Of a stretch of DNA of 64,000 nucleotides, positions 25,420-34,626 are shown piece after piece; the first letter of the stretch is position 1; the number at the start of each line of letters is the position of its first letter. This DNA is from Fictibacillus arsenicus (GTDB lineage: Bacteria > Bacillota > Bacilli > Bacillales > Fictibacillaceae): positions 434,001 through 498,000 of the forward strand of contig NZ_MQMF01000002.1 in assembly GCF_001999465.1 (NCBI RefSeq), given 5' to 3'. The position numbers and the translations under genes are program-made. The notes below the pieces were generated by a model. That model worked only from the letters and a program-made list of their open reading frames with translations. It searched no databases and was not told the origin of the DNA.

Positions 25420-25447
25420 TGATGTTTTTTGTAAAGTCACTTCTTAG

Positions 25448-25580
25448 ATGGTTGATTGGAGTGCAAGGATCGAGACTCCTGCGGGACGAGCAGGACAGGT
25501 AAGACCCCTAAGGCGCAACGTGGCAGGGGGCTTTCCGGACGCCCCGCGGAAAGCGAGACTCCTGGAACGGAAATCAACAA
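25448..25580 (+). repeat. Dispersed intergenic repeat R3, short form
   Basis: Family copy with TTGATTGGAGTGCAAGG, GAGACTCCTGCGGGACGAGC, GCCCCGCGGAAAGCGAGAC and CCTGGAACGGAAATCAA. The extreme TTGTTGC end seen in R1 is missing on the left. An incidental reading frame across it has no family resemblance and is not called a gene. Confidence 0.85.
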
Positions 25581-25621
25581 CAACCTTGAGAAACAGACTT
25601 TAAAAAAACAGTCTTATATTT

Positions 25622-26875
25622 TTACGCGCCTTTTTGTTCCTTTAACGGAGAAACTTTCTTTGCAAGCCAGTTCTTCCCTTCCACTAAACGCGCTGTCATC
25701 ATGCTTGCTACATTGTCACCCGTTGCGTTCAGCAATGTTGCGGGAGGATCAATAATAGCAGAAATCGCAGCAATAATCGGGAGTGCCTCAACCGGGAAAC
25801 CAAACAACGACAGAATCAGCATCTCAGCGATCAGTCCGCCTTGAGGAATCGCTCCCATTACCATACCTACTAAAAGCGCTACCGCACCAACAAGGAAGTA
25901 TGTGTCGATCCCCGAAAAATCCATCCCGAAAATCCCAAAAAGGAAAGTGATTTTAAGCACGCCGCCAATGACTGATCCATCCTTATGAAGCGTTGCACCA
26001 AGCGGAATTGTTGTTTCTGCAATATCATCAGGAACACCCATCTTTTTCGTCGCTTCTAAGTTAACCGGTATACTTGCAGCTGAACTGCATGTTGCAAGAC
26101 TTGTAACTGACGGTGAAAGCATGTTTTTCCAGAACACTCGAATACCAAGCTTGCCCTGTGCCATCCAAGCATAAAGCGTAAAGAAACCAAAGAAGTACAG
26201 AATGGAAAATGGATAATAGAATAGTACTGCTTTAAAATAGGAACCTAGCAACGTAGGTCCGAATTCTCCAACGAGTGCCGCGAAGTAAGCCCCAAGACCA
26301 ATTGGCGCATAATACATCACGTATTTCACCATCTGAAGAGTTACTTCACTTCCCGCTGTGAGGAAATTTGCTAGAGGCTTAGCCTTCTCTCCTACTTTTG
26401 ATGTTGCAAGTCCTAATAATACAGAAAAAAGAATAAGTGCAAGCATGTTCGCACGGCTCAAAAGATCAACGAAATCAGGCACCGTAACTGTGCTGACTAA
26501 TTGATCACCGATCGAAACATCTTCATTTGCCGCATCAGGTTTAACGAGATCAATATTAACACCTTCAGACGGAGGAAACAGCTTGATTCCAGCCATACTT
26601 GTAACGGCAGCGATCGTACCTGTTAACGTAAAAACGATCAGCATTGAGCTTATGATCTTGCCAAATCGTTTTGCTCCAGCCATGTTCGCGACGCTCGCTG
26701 AGATCGAAAAGAAAACAAGCGGAACAACGATCATGAACATAACATTTAAAAATAAGTCCCCAAACGGCTTAAGAACCGCCGCATCCTTGCCCATCACTGA
26801 ACCGATCACACTTCCGATTATTATCGCAATGAGTAAAATGATCGGAGAACGATAAGCTTTCCACGTATTTTTCAT
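25622..26875 (-). CDS. Dicarboxylate/amino acid:cation symporter (DAACS family)
   Basis: A 417-residue GltP/GltT/DctA-family symporter. It has eight membrane helices and two re-entrant loops. The first loop carries the serine-rich motif (TCSSAASIPVNLEATKKMG, residues about 257-275), and the substrate-binding helix 8 region is IIDPPATLLNATGDNVASM. It imports acidic amino acids or C4-dicarboxylates with Na+ or H+; the precise substrate is not determined. The gene stands alone. A GTATAAAATAG stretch lies upstream of the start. It ends next to repeat R3. Confidence 0.92.
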   Translation of the reverse strand: MKNTWKAYRSPIILLIAIIIGSVIGSVMGKDAAVLKPFGDLFLNVMFMIVVPLVFFSISASVANMAGAKRFGKIISSMLIVFTLTGTIAAVTSMAGIKLFPPSEGVNIDLVKPDAANEDVSIGDQLVSTVTVPDFVDLLSRANMLALILFSVLLGLATSKVGEKAKPLANFLTAGSEVTLQMVKYVMYYAPIGLGAYFAALVGEFGPTLLGSYFKAVLFYYPFSILYFFGFFTLYAWMAQGKLGIRVFWKNMLSPSVTSLATCSSAASIPVNLEATKKMGVPDDIAETTIPLGATLHKDGSVIGGVLKITFLFGIFGMDFSGIDTYFLVGAVALLVGMVMGAIPQGGLIAEMLILSLFGFPVEALPIIAAISAIIDPPATLLNATGDNVASMMTARLVEGKNWLAKKVSPLKEQKGA

Positions 26876-26950
26876 AAAACTACTCCCCTTACTAGATTCA
26901 TTGTCACTCTATCTATTTTATACAGAAATAATTTTTTGCATAGAGGGAGT

Positions 26951-26998
26951 GAAAAAAAAAGAGGGGGGACAGACTCGGGTCTGTCCCCCCTTTTTTTT
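26951..26998 (-). terminator. REP-like palindrome serving as terminator after proS
   Basis: GGGGGGACAGAC and GTCTGTCCCCCC arms around TCGG, flanked by runs of eight or nine A and T, so it reads as a strong terminator on both strands. The palindrome core is a variant of the REP-like family. Confidence 0.85.
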
Positions 26999-27015
26999 GT
27001 ACGATAGACGTTGAA

Positions 27016-28455
27016 TTAATAAGCCTTCGCCCAGTAGACAAGATGCTTTCCTTCTTGTTCGCAGCACACGCATTTGTCCGAGAGCTTTTCTTGTTCAAAC
27101 GGCATGCAGCGTGATGTTGCACCTGTTTCATCTTTAATGAAGTTCTCGCATGCCTCTTCCCCGCACCACATTGCCTTTATGAAACCACCATTGTTTGTAA
27201 GACTTTCTTTAAATTCATCGAAAGTAACAGCAACCGACGTTTTCTCTTCGCGGTGTTTTTTCGCTTTTTCAAATAGGCTTTGTTGGATTGCAGCTAAGAT
27301 TTCTTGAATTTGCGATTGTAAGTTTTCGATTGAGACCGTATGTTTCTCTCCTGTATCTCGGCGGACGAGTACAACTTGCTGCTTTTCGATGTCACGCGGT
27401 CCCACTTCAAGACGGAGCGGAATTCCTTTCATCTCATACTCATTGAACTTCCAGCCTGGTTTTTTATCGCTCGCATCAATTCCTGTACGAATTGTCGCTG
27501 AAAGCTTTTCTTTGAGATCGTATGCAAAATCAAGTACACCCTCTTTATGCTGAGCGATCGGCACGATCATTAATTGAATTGGCGCAATCTTTGGCGGCAC
27601 GACCAGTCCTCTGTCATCACCATGGACCATAATCATTGCTCCAATAATACGTGTTGTAAAGCCCCATGAAGTTTGCTGCACCGTCTGCAGTTTGCCTTCT
27701 CTGTTTGTGAACTCGATGCCAAATGCTTTTGCGAATCCATCTCCCAAATGGTGGGAAGTTCCGGATTGCAAAGCTTTCCCGTCATGCATAAGACTTTCGA
27801 TTGTGTACGTATATTTAGCTCCCGCGAACTTTTCTTTTTCCGTTTTTTGTCCTTTAATGACGGGTATCGCTAAATACTCTTCACAAAGCTCCGCGTAAAC
27901 ATGAAGCATACGCACCGTTTCCTCATGGGCGTCCTCATCTGTTTCATGGCACGTATGCCCTTCCTGCCAAAGGAATTCCAATGTACGAAGGAAAGGACGC
28001 GTTGTTTTTTCCCACCGTACAACGTTCGACCACTGGTTATACAGCTTAGGCAGATCACGGTATGAGTGGATGATGCTTTTAAAATGCTCAGCAAAAAGAA
28101 CTTCAGAAGTAGGCCGTACGCAAAGGCGTTCTGTCAGCTTCTCTTCCCCGCCATGTGTCACCCAGGCTACTTCAGGTGCAAAACCTTCAATGTGGTCTTT
28201 TTCTTTTTGCAGCAAACTCTCTGGTATAAAGAGCGGCATGTAGACATTCTCATGCCCGGTCTCTTTAATTCGTTTATCCAGCTGCTTCTGAATGTTTTCC
28301 CAAATCGCATATCCGTAAGGTCTTAAAATCATGGACCCGCGGACACTCGAATAATCGATCAATTCAGCTTTTGTTACTACATCTGTATACCACTGTGCAA
28401 AATCATTATCCATACTTGTTACGTCTTTTACAAAATCCTTTGTCATTAGATGCAC
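27016..28455 (-). CDS. proS: Prolyl-tRNA synthetase, type 3 (short, eukaryote/archaea-like form)
   Basis: A 479-residue class II aminoacyl-tRNA synthetase charging tRNA-Pro. Class II motifs are visible: motif 2 around [22 protein letters not shown] and motif 3 around [11 protein letters not shown]. The absence of the inserted editing domain and the C-terminal YWAKAY ending are typical of the ProS type 3 group, which differs from the 560-570-residue bacterial form. The start [11 protein letters not shown] follows GCGGGGTGC. Many Bacillaceae carry both forms, and this one may be a secondary, starvation-responsive enzyme. A T-box leader with a consensus promoter lies directly upstream. Confidence 0.95.
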   Translation of the reverse strand: MHLMTKDFVKDVTSMDNDFAQWYTDVVTKAELIDYSSVRGSMILRPYGYAIWENIQKQLDKRIKETGHENVYMPLFIPESLLQKEKDHIEGFAPEVAWVTHGGEEKLTERLCVRPTSEVLFAEHFKSIIHSYRDLPKLYNQWSNVVRWEKTTRPFLRTLEFLWQEGHTCHETDEDAHEETVRMLHVYAELCEEYLAIPVIKGQKTEKEKFAGAKYTYTIESLMHDGKALQSGTSHHLGDGFAKAFGIEFTNREGKLQTVQQTSWGFTTRIIGAMIMVHGDDRGLVVPPKIAPIQLMIVPIAQHKEGVLDFAYDLKEKLSATIRTGIDASDKKPGWKFNEYEMKGIPLRLEVGPRDIEKQQVVLVRRDTGEKHTVSIENLQSQIQEILAAIQQSLFEKAKKHREEKTSVAVTFDEFKESLTNNGGFIKAMWCGEEACENFIKDETGATSRCMPFEQEKLSDKCVCCEQEGKHLVYWAKAY

Positions 28456-28473
28456 CCCGCTTTTTTAGTAAAT

Positions 28474-28543
28474 AAAAAAAGCTATGCTTGTTATTAGGGA
28501 CCATTGATATGGCGGTACCACCCTAATTCAAAGCATAGCTTTA
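28474..28543 (-). terminator. T-box leader terminator hairpin
   Basis: AAAGCTATGCTT and AAGCATAGCTTT arms on the minus strand followed by TTTTTT. The 14-base T-box sequence lies in its loop region, as required for the alternative antiterminator. Confidence 0.9.
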
Positions 28544-28700
28544 CACTCTTTCATGATAACGGTCTTGAACCGCTGATATCTTTCATTAGTATCGGAATCA
28601 GAACTTAGAGGCAGGTTCGATTGACTGTCAGCAGGAACCTTTCAGCAGGCGGTTCCCTCTCTGGAGAAGACAAAATCAATTTACTAATCCTCATCGATGT
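28474..28700 (-). ncRNA. T-box riboswitch (proline-specific leader of proS)
   Basis: On the minus strand the invariant T-box sequence AGGGTGGTACCGC (28512-28524) is present, upstream of a terminator stem that competes with it. Further upstream are the Stem I landmarks AGAGAGGGAACC, GCTGAAAGGTTCCTG and GAACCTGCCTC. In the last, CCT at 28615-28613 is a good candidate for the specifier codon (CCU, proline), agreeing with the downstream proS gene. Uncharged tRNA-Pro should pair with both specifier and T-box and allow read-through. Confidence 0.95.
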
Positions 28701-28719
28701 TTCTGGTTGTTTTTTGAAA

Positions 28720-28749
28720 ATTATAGTTGATACTGCCATGAACTGTCAA
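28720..28749 (-). promoter_or_regulatory. Sigma-A promoter of the T-box/proS transcript
   Basis: TTGACA (complement of 28744-28749), an 18-base spacer, and TATAAT (complement of 28720-28725). Both hexamers are exact consensus. It lies just upstream of the T-box Stem I. Confidence 0.85.
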
Positions 28750-28800
28750 TTACAGTTTTACGTCTCTTTCCTTCTTGCCTCTTTAAAGCTTTAAAGTGAG

Positions 28801-28840
28801 AGGGGGGACAGACCCGGGACAGACCCGGGTCTGTCCCCTT
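28801..28840. repeat. REP-like palindrome, partially duplicated
   Basis: GGGGGGACAGACCCGGGACAGACCCGGGTCTGTCCCC: one palindrome with an extra GGGACAGACCC half inserted. It lies between the proS promoter and the yaaH promoter. Confidence 0.85.
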
Positions 28841-28848
28841 CTGTCTTT

Positions 28849-28878
28849 TTCATAAAGTGGAGCTTTTTTTAATACATT
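28849..28878 (+). promoter_or_regulatory. Candidate sigma-E (mother cell) promoter of yaaH
   Basis: TTCATAAA (28849-28856), a 14-base spacer, and AATACATT (28871-28878). These agree with the sigma-E pattern rTCATAtT-N14-CATACAnT with few mismatches. B. subtilis yaaH is a known sigma-E gene. Confidence 0.55.
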
Positions 28879-28908
28879 AGTTACAGAGTAAAAGGAGGCG
28901 TTGTGTTT

Positions 28909-30312
28909 ATGTACATTCATGTGGTTCAAAGGGGGGATTCTCTTTGGCAGATCTCTCAGCGCTACGGTGTTCAGATAGCATCAATAGTCAAGGCTAACGG
29001 AATTGAGAACCAAAATGTCTTAGTAGTTGGTCAGGCTCTTGTTATACCTAACGATTTTCCAACTTATACAATTCAGTCAGGAGATACACTTTACCAGATT
29101 GCAAGCCGCTTCGGAACGACTGTTGAAAGTTTAATAGGCTGGAACAACATACCACTTGCTTCCGTTATTTACGCTGGGCAAGTGATAGATATACCCGTAC
29201 ATGTTGTGAAACAAGGCGAGTCCCTTTATGCGATTGCGAACCGTTACGGAACATCAGTTGCAGATATACAAAGGGAGAATAATATTGCCAATCCATCTCT
29301 GATTTATACGGGAACTCGGCTTTCCATTCCTTATAAAAGACCGGTTAAAGAAGTGAACGCGTATATAACCAATATGGGAGCCGCTGCTCAAACCGAAGTT
29401 CGAAATGTCGGATCTTATCTAACGTATATTACACCTTTTAGCTATTCTGTAACCGAGACTGGAGGATTAACTTCGCTTCAGGATGAAGGGGTTCTCGCAG
29501 CAGCGAGAATCAACAGGGCTGCTCCTCTTATGGGAATCGCTAACATTAAAGATGGTGCATTTAATTCAGATTTGATTAAAACGATATTGGACAGTGATTC
29601 CTTACAGGAAACTGTTCTGAACAATATTCTCAGCACGATGCAAACAAAAGGGTATCGAGGAGTAAACTTTGATTTTGAATACGTATATCCAGAAAATAAG
29701 GACGACTACAATAATTTCTTAAGAAAGGCTGTCGCCAAGTTTAGACCTTTAGGTTATTCTGTTTCTTCTGCCGTTGCTCCAAAGTACAAGGAAGAACAGC
29801 CTGGTCTCTTGTATGAAGCCCACGATTACAAAGCACATGGAGAGATTGTTGATTTTGTTGTGGTCATGACCTATGAATGGGGATGGGCAGGCGGGCGGGC
29901 TATGGCTATCGCTCCTTTGGATGAAGTTAAAAAGGTGCTTGATTATGCCGTTACGGTAATTCCACGCGAAAAAATAATGATGGGCGTTCCCACATATGGA
30001 CGGGATTGGACGCTGCCTTTCGTACAAGGCACACTCGCTCGTACATTGAGTCCAGTTGCAGCGGTAAATCTGGCAGCCCAAGAAAATGTATCTATTGAAT
30101 TTGATGAGGGAGATCAATCACCTTGGTTCAAATATTTCGATGCACAAGGAAAAGAACATGAAGTGTGGTTTGAAGACGCCAGGAGCGTTCAGGCAAAATA
30201 CCGTACTGCCATTGATTACGGCCTCCGGGGAGTCAGCTTCTGGGTATTGGGTATTCCTTTTCCGCAGAACTGGCCAGTAATACGCGACTCCATGCGAGTA
30301 AGGAAAATCTAG
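28909..30312 (+). CDS. yaaH: Spore cortex-associated LysM/GH18 glycosidase (YaaH/SleL type)
   Basis: A 467-residue protein with three LysM repeats (residues about 1-46, 50-95 and 98-143; each like VVQRGDSLWQISQRYG) and a GH18 catalytic domain (about 150-467). The catalytic motif is GVNFDFEYV with Asp255 and the acid Glu257. YaaH/SleL are N-acetylglucosaminidases that act on cortex peptidoglycan during germination and are deposited by the mother cell. There is no signal peptide, which is normal for this group. The ATG at 28909 is ten bases from AAAGGAGG; a GTG two codons earlier (28903) is an alternative. The upstream sigma-E-like promoter fits. Confidence 0.93.
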   Translation: MYIHVVQRGDSLWQISQRYGVQIASIVKANGIENQNVLVVGQALVIPNDFPTYTIQSGDTLYQIASRFGTTVESLIGWNNIPLASVIYAGQVIDIPVHVVKQGESLYAIANRYGTSVADIQRENNIANPSLIYTGTRLSIPYKRPVKEVNAYITNMGAAAQTEVRNVGSYLTYITPFSYSVTETGGLTSLQDEGVLAAARINRAAPLMGIANIKDGAFNSDLIKTILDSDSLQETVLNNILSTMQTKGYRGVNFDFEYVYPENKDDYNNFLRKAVAKFRPLGYSVSSAVAPKYKEEQPGLLYEAHDYKAHGEIVDFVVVMTYEWGWAGGRAMAIAPLDEVKKVLDYAVTVIPREKIMMGVPTYGRDWTLPFVQGTLARTLSPVAAVNLAAQENVSIEFDEGDQSPWFKYFDAQGKEHEVWFEDARSVQAKYRTAIDYGLRGVSFWVLGIPFPQNWPVIRDSMRVRKI

Positions 30313-30357
30313 CTAGTTCTTTATTGTTTTGGTCAGTTTGAAATAGTTAATAGAAAA

Positions 30358-30401
30358 AAAAGCCTGAAGTCCGCAGTGGCGGACTTCAGGCTTTCTTAAT
30401 G
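30358..30401 (+). terminator. Terminator after yaaH
   Basis: AAGCCTGAAGTCCG and CGGACTTCAGGCTT form a perfect 14-bp stem with a six-base loop, followed by TCTT and preceded by A8. Confidence 0.9.
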
Positions 30402-30418
30402 AAAGGGTGTGCACCCCA

Positions 30419-30463
30419 CAAATACAAATCGTCGATTTGTATTTGTCTGGGGTCAGACCCCTA
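30419..30463. repeat. Composite palindromic element: 13-bp inverted repeat plus REP-like core
   Basis: ACAAATACAAATC and GATTTGTATTTGT (three-base loop), directly followed by CTGGGGTCAGACCCC. The same two-part arrangement recurs at 50986-51028. It lies just beyond the stop of the minus-strand epimerase gene. Confidence 0.85.
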
Positions 30464-30471
30464 CTTTTGTA

Positions 30472-31440
30472 CTAGACCCACCACATCTCGGCTGGTTGCT
30501 CAGAGATGAGAATCGACTGCAGGTTTTTCACAGCGCGAGAAAAACCTTCTTCAATCGACATGATCGGATCTTCATGCTCGATGCTCACAACATAGTCGTA
30601 GCCATACGTACGAAGCGCACTCATCATATCAGACCAATCCTGAACAGAGTGGCCGCAGCCTACTGAACGGAAGCTCCATGCACGGTTCTGAACAGCGCCG
30701 TATGGCTGCATGTCTGTTAAGCCGTGCATGTTGATGTTTTCTTGATCTAAGTACGTATCTTTTGCATGGAAATGGTGGATCGCTCCAGCTTTTCCTAAGA
30801 TCTTGATTGCAGCGACAGGATCGATTCCCTGCCACCATAAGTGAGATGGATCAAGGTTGGCACCGATCGCATCACACGTTTCTTCACGCAGTTTTAACAG
30901 CGTGTATGGAGTATGGACTAAGAAACCTCCGTGAAGCTCTAAACCGATCTTCACACCATGCTCTTTAGCGAACTGTCCCCATGTACGCCAATAAGGAATG
31001 AGTTTCTCTTCCCATTGCCACTTTAGTACATCGCTATACTCGTTCGGCCAAGGTGATACCGGCCAGTTCGGATACTTCGCGCTTTCAGAATCACCAGGAA
31101 CTCCTGAAAAACAGTTCACGACAGGGATATTCATCAACCCTGCAAGCTCTACCGTTTTTACAAAAGTATCATGAGATTCTTTCGCGAACGCCTCATCAGG
31201 AGACAGCGGATTTCCGTGGCAGCTGAATGCCGAAATCGTTAAACCGCGCTTTTCTACTTCATACAGATATTCATTGCGCTTGTCTTCACTCGCTAATAAT
31301 TCATCCAGCGGACAGTGCGCATTGCCAGGGTAGTTTCCTGTTCCGATCTCAACCGCTTGAACGCCTGCCTCTTTTACATAATCAAGCATTTCAGTGAATG
31401 ACTTTTGCGAAAAAAGAACTGTAAATACTCCTAGTTTCAT
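30472..31440 (-). CDS. Sugar phosphate isomerase/epimerase family protein (IolE/YcjR-like TIM barrel)
   Basis: A 322-residue AP-endonuclease-2-type TIM barrel. Metal and substrate residues of the family are visible: GLELHGGFLVHTP, GANLDPSHLWWQG, IHHFHAKDTYLD and the late VSIEHEDP glutamate. Such proteins isomerise, epimerise or cleave keto sugars. It is the last gene of a cluster, overlapping the upstream Gfo/Idh/MocA gene by 4 bp, and so is likely to act on its oxidised product. The C-terminus (EMWWV) ends almost at a composite REP element. The substrate is unknown. Confidence 0.9.
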   Translation of the reverse strand: MKLGVFTVLFSQKSFTEMLDYVKEAGVQAVEIGTGNYPGNAHCPLDELLASEDKRNEYLYEVEKRGLTISAFSCHGNPLSPDEAFAKESHDTFVKTVELAGLMNIPVVNCFSGVPGDSESAKYPNWPVSPWPNEYSDVLKWQWEEKLIPYWRTWGQFAKEHGVKIGLELHGGFLVHTPYTLLKLREETCDAIGANLDPSHLWWQGIDPVAAIKILGKAGAIHHFHAKDTYLDQENINMHGLTDMQPYGAVQNRAWSFRSVGCGHSVQDWSDMMSALRTYGYDYVVSIEHEDPIMSIEEGFSRAVKNLQSILISEQPAEMWWV

Positions 31441-32498
31441 GCTTTCTCCACTCCTTTTCCATTCTCAACAGGGACGCTTTTCCCCATCAAACTGCTTGCA
31501 TAGATTGCTTCAATGACACGCGAAGTGTTCATCGCTTCTTCCGCTTTTACTAACGGCTCAGCTTTCCCAAGACAGCTGTCTACAAAATTCTTAGCCTGCG
31601 GAAGTCCAGGATCATCTTCTCCTAGGATCCAATCAGCTTTTGTTGTTGTCATCATCCCGTTTTCTGCTTTATTGACCGAAAAAGGGAACACATCTAGCCC
31701 TCCGCGGTCACCTGAGATCCGAACCATTTCTGCATCATCTGGAATGTTTGCAGCCCATGATGTTTCAAACAGGATCGTTCCGCCGTTTGCTAAACGAATG
31801 TAAGCCGTAACGTGGTCATCCACTTCAAACGTTTCCGCATCAAAAGAACCCCATTGGTTCACCTGCTCTGCTTCACGGCTAACCGTGTTATACGTTTGCC
31901 CTGAAACTTCACTTATCACGGGGTTATCCAGCAGCCACAATGTTAAATCCAGCAGATGGCAACCATAATCTATTAAACTTCCTCCGCCCTGAAGCTCTTT
32001 GTTCGTAAAAACGCCCCAGCCCGGCACCTTGCGTCTTCTTAGAGCCTGAACACGAACAACGAATGGATTACCCACAACACCTGCCTCAATTAAACGCTTT
32101 GCGGCTTGGGATTCTTTCATATAGCGATAGTGATACGCTATAGAAAGTACTTTCCCAGAACGCTTTTCAGCTTCAACCATCTCGGCGCATTCCTCTACAG
32201 TCATCGCCATCGGTTTTTCACAGAGTACGTGTTTACCAGCATCTAGAGCCGCAACGGTTATTTCTCTATGAAACTTGTTTGGTGTGCAGATGACAACGGC
32301 ATCCACATGAGACCACATCTCTTGATAAGTTGTAAAGTAGTTCGGTACGTGAAATTTTTCAGCAACGGATTTCGCAACTTCCACGTTCACATCACTGATC
32401 GCAGTAATTTCTGCTTGATCTCCAAGTTGTTGAAATGCGGGGATATGACGGCCCTGTGCGATGCCTCCAGCCCCGATTATGCCGACTCTTAATTTCAT
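31437..32498 (-). CDS. Gfo/Idh/MocA-family sugar dehydrogenase (second of two)
   Basis: A 353-residue NAD(P)-dependent oxidoreductase. The Rossmann motif GIIGAGGIAQGRH is at residues 6-18, the EKP motif at about 94 (CEKPMAM), and the C-terminal alpha/beta domain has GGGSLIDYGCHLLDL with the catalytic-type Asp/His pair. The family oxidises sugar or inositol hydroxyls, often at C3. It overlaps both neighbours by 4 bp, so it is tightly co-expressed with another dehydrogenase of the same family and an epimerase. The two dehydrogenases are clearly divergent rather than recent duplicates. Confidence 0.92.
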   Translation of the reverse strand: MKLRVGIIGAGGIAQGRHIPAFQQLGDQAEITAISDVNVEVAKSVAEKFHVPNYFTTYQEMWSHVDAVVICTPNKFHREITVAALDAGKHVLCEKPMAMTVEECAEMVEAEKRSGKVLSIAYHYRYMKESQAAKRLIEAGVVGNPFVVRVQALRRRKVPGWGVFTNKELQGGGSLIDYGCHLLDLTLWLLDNPVISEVSGQTYNTVSREAEQVNQWGSFDAETFEVDDHVTAYIRLANGGTILFETSWAANIPDDAEMVRISGDRGGLDVFPFSVNKAENGMMTTTKADWILGEDDPGLPQAKNFVDSCLGKAEPLVKAEEAMNTSRVIEAIYASSLMGKSVPVENGKGVEKA

Positions 32499-33529
32499 GC
32501 GTGTACTCCTGTTTTAACTTTTTCGATCGTCTTCTTCTCGTTTGATTCTAAGGCTGCAAGGATGACTGCAAGTGAACGCTTGCCTTCTTCACCAGTGATG
32601 AGCGGTGCATCACCTGATTCAACCGCGTTAATAAAATGATCAACAACATGAGAGTTTGATTGATTTTCATTCGTTTGGATCGCACCCAGCTCATAACGAA
32701 CAATCGACCCATTTGTATATTGTGCTACAAGTGAATATTGCGGGTCGTCTTCTAAGCGAAGGATTCCTTTTTCTCCATAGATGATTGTTGAGTTGTCTTC
32801 TTTCGCCGTGTATGACCAGCTCGCTGCGAGTGTTCCGATAATGCCGCTGTCAGTTTTTAATACACAAACCGCTGTATCATCAACAGAAGCAAATTCCTTC
32901 GCACTTGTTTCTACAAATGCTCCGACTTCTGCGATTTCTTCCCCAAGGATATAACGAATCAAGTCTGTTTTATGAACGCCAAGGTCTCCCATCGCTCCGA
33001 TAAATGCTTCATCCTTCTTAAAGAACCAGCTGTTCTTCCCGTCAACACTCCACGCCTCAGGTCCTGGGTGGCCAAACGCTGTGCGGAAGCTGTATACTTT
33101 CCCAAGCTCACCGTTCGCAATGATTTCACGCGCTTTTTGATGTGCAGGAACGAAACGCTGATTATGCCCAATCATGAGAGTCTTCCCGCTTTTTTCAGCT
33201 GCTTCGATCATCTCTTCAGCTTCTTTTAGCGAAGTTGCCATCGGCTTTTCGCATAAAACGTGCTTTCCTGCTTTTAATGCAGCAACTGAAACCGGTGCAT
33301 GCAGGTAGTTCGGTGTACAAACACTCACAGCTTCTACTTCCTCAAGTGCAAGCAGCTCGTTATAGTCCGTAAAGATCTTCCCGCCATAAATGGCTTGTGC
33401 AGCTTCGGCACGTTCTTTTACAACATCACATACAGCAACGATCTCAACATCCTGGTTTGCCGCATACTCCGGCAGGTGGCGGTGATTGGCGATGCTTCCA
33501 CATCCGATAATTCCAACTTTTACTGTCAT
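32495..33529 (-). CDS. Gfo/Idh/MocA-family sugar dehydrogenase (first of two)
   Basis: A 344-residue oxidoreductase. The Rossmann motif GIIGCGSIANHRH begins at residue 5, CEKPMA lies at about 92, and FIGAMGDLGVHKTDLIRY carries the Asp/His catalytic positions. The ATG at 33529 (MTVKVGIIG) is selected for its GAGGAGG ribosome binding site; an upstream in-frame ATG at 33622 lies close to repeat R4 and has no site. It heads the translationally coupled trio with a second dehydrogenase and an epimerase. Repeat R4 separates it from the thuA-type gene. Confidence 0.92.
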   Translation of the reverse strand: MTVKVGIIGCGSIANHRHLPEYAANQDVEIVAVCDVVKERAEAAQAIYGGKIFTDYNELLALEEVEAVSVCTPNYLHAPVSVAALKAGKHVLCEKPMATSLKEAEEMIEAAEKSGKTLMIGHNQRFVPAHQKAREIIANGELGKVYSFRTAFGHPGPEAWSVDGKNSWFFKKDEAFIGAMGDLGVHKTDLIRYILGEEIAEVGAFVETSAKEFASVDDTAVCVLKTDSGIIGTLAASWSYTAKEDNSTIIYGEKGILRLEDDPQYSLVAQYTNGSIVRYELGAIQTNENQSNSHVVDHFINAVESGDAPLITGEEGKRSLAVILAALESNEKKTIEKVKTGVHA

Positions 33530-33620
33530 AATTACTTCCTCCTCATGATTGGTTATTTTATTTCCTTCTTGATAATTTGATAGAAGCTTAATGTACGAGA
33601 CTCTTGCAAGCTCTATGGTC

Positions 33621-33789
33621 ATTTTCTTTCACTTCATTGAAAAATTGATTGGAGTGCAAGGTGTGAGACTCCTGCGGGACGAGTGGCCAGGTGGAGACTC
33701 CTAATGGCGCGTAGCGGCAGGAGGCTCACCGATCGCCCCGCGGAAAGCGAGCGACCTGGAACGCAAATCAACTACTTTCAAAACAACAA
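33621..33789 (+). repeat. Dispersed intergenic repeat R4, short form
   Basis: Contains TTGATTGGAGTGCAAGGT, GAGACTCCTGCGGGACGAG, GGTGGAGACTCCTAATGGCG, GGCAGGAGGCTCACC, CCCCGCGGAAAGCGAG and ACGCAAATCAACTACTTTC, ending in AACAACAA. The outer left TTGTTGC end is degenerate. It lies inside the presumed thuA-gfo-gfo-epimerase transcription unit, in reverse orientation to it. Confidence 0.85.
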
Positions 33790-33813
33790 AGTGTTTGCGT
33801 AAAAGCCTTTAAT

Positions 33814-34536
33814 TTATTTTGCAACAATTGCTTCAAGCGGCTTTGCGTTTCCGTATACAGGTGCCTGGCTTCCAGATGGAGCCAAGAAAGACACAGCATT
33901 CGTGATTACGGTTTGAACATCTTTGTTGTAGTAAGTCGGGTAAGTCTCGTGCCCAGGACGGAAATAGAAGACCTTCCCTTTTCCGCGGTTGTAAGCACAT
34001 CCAGAACGGAACACTTCTCCGCCTTCAAACCAGCTCACAAAAACAAGATCGTCTGGAGCCGGAATATCAAAGTGCTCCCCATACATCTCTTCTTTTTCAA
34101 GTTCGATGTACTCACCAAGGCCGTTTGCTACCGGATGGCTAGGATTCACAATCCAAATGCGTTCTTTTTCGTCCGCTTCACGCCACTTTAAGTCACAAGA
34201 CGTGCCCATAAGCTTTTTAAAGATTTTAGAAAAATGGCCTGAATGCAGAACCAGGAGACCCATTCCATTTAGAACACGCTGCTGAACTTTGTTCACGACC
34301 TCATCATCTACTTCGTCATGTGCAAGGTGCCCCCACCATACAAGTACATCTGTGTTGTTTAACACTTCTTCTGTTAGACCGTGCTCTGGCTCATCAAGTG
34401 TTGCTGTCTTCACATCGTGACCTGCGTTCTCTAAAAACTCAGCGATCGCACCGTGAATTCCTTTTGGATAGATTTCTTGCACTGTTGGATTCTTCTGCTC
34501 GTGGCGGTTCTCGTTCCATACTGTAACTTTTATCAT
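33814..34536 (-). CDS. ThuA-domain protein (trehalose utilisation type, glutamine-amidotransferase-like fold)
   Basis: A 240-residue ThuA-like protein. Visible landmarks are [10 protein letters not shown] at the N-terminus, [34 protein letters not shown], and the C-terminal [19 protein letters not shown]. ThuA in Sinorhizobium takes part in trehalose breakdown together with the dehydrogenase ThuB, itself a Gfo/Idh/MocA enzyme; the exact reaction is unsettled. Here too the gene is followed by Gfo/Idh/MocA genes. It is preceded by a perfect palindromic operator and a LacI-type gene. Confidence 0.9.
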   Translation of the reverse strand: MIKVTVWNENRHEQKNPTVQEIYPKGIHGAIAEFLENAGHDVKTATLDEPEHGLTEEVLNNTDVLVWWGHLAHDEVDDEVVNKVQQRVLNGMGLLVLHSGHFSKIFKKLMGTSCDLKWREADEKERIWIVNPSHPVANGLGEYIELEKEEMYGEHFDIPAPDDLVFVSWFEGGEVFRSGCAYNRGKGKVFYFRPGHETYPTYYNKDVQTVITNAVSFLAPSGSQAPVYGNAKPLEAIVAK

Positions 34537-34569
34537 TTGTGTATGCCTCCTATATATGTGTAAGCGTTT

Positions 34570-34587
34570 TACGTAAACGTTTACGTA
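34570..34587. promoter_or_regulatory. LacI-type operator upstream of the ThuA gene
   Basis: An 18-bp perfect palindrome TACGTAAACGTTTACGTA with the central CG typical of LacI/GalR operators. It lies 34 bases before the ThuA start. A second half-similar TAAGCGTTTT precedes it. Confidence 0.8.
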
Positions 34588-34626
34588 TTTCTCAAAATAA
34601 AATGAAGCGAATGTTGCCTCCGTTTT

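Noticed and set aside
25456-25755. A 99-codon plus-strand frame starting in repeat R3
   Set aside because: It runs through repeat DNA and then antisense to the dicarboxylate symporter; no family resemblance.
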